Assembly (NCBI RefSeq): GCF_900101745.1
Contig: NZ_FNAD01000017.1
Span: 62,001 to 126,000 of the forward strand
Source of the DNA: Glycomyces harbinensis
GTDB taxonomy: Bacteria > Actinomycetota > Actinomycetes > Mycobacteriales > Micromonosporaceae
Length of the DNA: 64,000 nt
Direction of reading: 5' to 3'
Part shown: piece after piece, positions 63,675-64,000 of the stretch
How positions within the stretch are numbered: the first letter of the stretch is position 1
How the letters are laid out: each line of letters starts with the position of its first letter
Notes under the pieces: generated by a model
What the model was told of the DNA's origin: nothing
What the model saw: only the letters and a program-made list of their open reading frames with translations
Databases searched by the model: none
Translations under genes and position numbers: made by a program

Positions 63675-64000
<326 letters not shown>

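Overview
The window is GC-rich DNA (roughly 70% or more) from an actinobacterium, probably a filamentous actinomycete. Support comes from the Scy-like coiled-coil protein beside mce, thiolase and meaB (an order I recall from Streptomyces), the AdnA/AdnB helicase-nuclease pair, the SCO2521-SCO2524-type protein families, a translational ileS T-box, and many GTG, TTG and apparently leaderless starts. A Glycomyces- or Stackebrandtia-like relative would fit, but the genus cannot be fixed from sequence alone. No tRNA, rRNA, CRISPR, IS or prophage was seen.

Layout. 0-3.7 kb: 5' part of a Scy-like polarity protein, then methylmalonyl-CoA epimerase divergent from an acetyl-CoA acetyltransferase-meaB operon. 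3.8-8.8 kb: valS, folC, a DUF4233 membrane protein and a GNAT acetyltransferase. 8.8-15.8 kb: an accessory block between the DUF4233 gene and ndk, with a one-TM miniprotein, an SCO2524/SCO2523/SCO2522-like operon (SCO2523-like is a variant P-loop ATPase), a convergent SCO2521-like gene and a membrane-anchored VOC fusion protein. 15.9-30.8 kb: ndk, then a nearly complete purine-to-ureide pathway: mocA-like nucleotidyltransferase, PucR regulator, OHCU decarboxylase, HIU hydrolase, uricase, three xanthine dehydrogenase subunits with an 8-oxoguanine-deaminase-like gene between them, XdhC, an allophanate-hydrolase-related protein, allantoinase and allantoicase. A 1-kb C/A-rich degenerate repeat tract splits it in two.

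30.8-44.2 kb: csaA, a D-2-hydroxyacid dehydrogenase, a two-component system divergent from a PepSY-like Asp-rich membrane protein with striking 13-bp operator repeats, a RibD/DHFR-like protein, a small secreted protein, a fused trpE-trpG under a WWW leader-peptide attenuator, ileS under a T-box, and an RHH/Doc toxin-antitoxin module bracketed by duplicated terminator hairpins, followed by a lipoprotein gene. 44.3-53.8 kb: adnAB and an ABC exporter with a divergent MarR/GbsR-like regulator. 53.8-64 kb: the secE-nusG-rplKA-rplJL-rpoB-rpoC information-processing cluster, interrupted between rplL and rpoB by a Glu-rich lipoprotein gene. rpoC runs off the end.

How it works together: the purine cluster would take guanine/8-oxoguanine and xanthine through urate and allantoin to ureidoglycolate and urea as a nitrogen source, with molybdenum-cofactor maturation supplied locally. 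The trp and ile genes are controlled by RNA sensors (leader-peptide attenuation and tRNA sensing), and the two-component/PepSY unit looks like an autoregulated envelope or cation sensor. The least understood part is the 9.2-14 kb SCO252x cassette.
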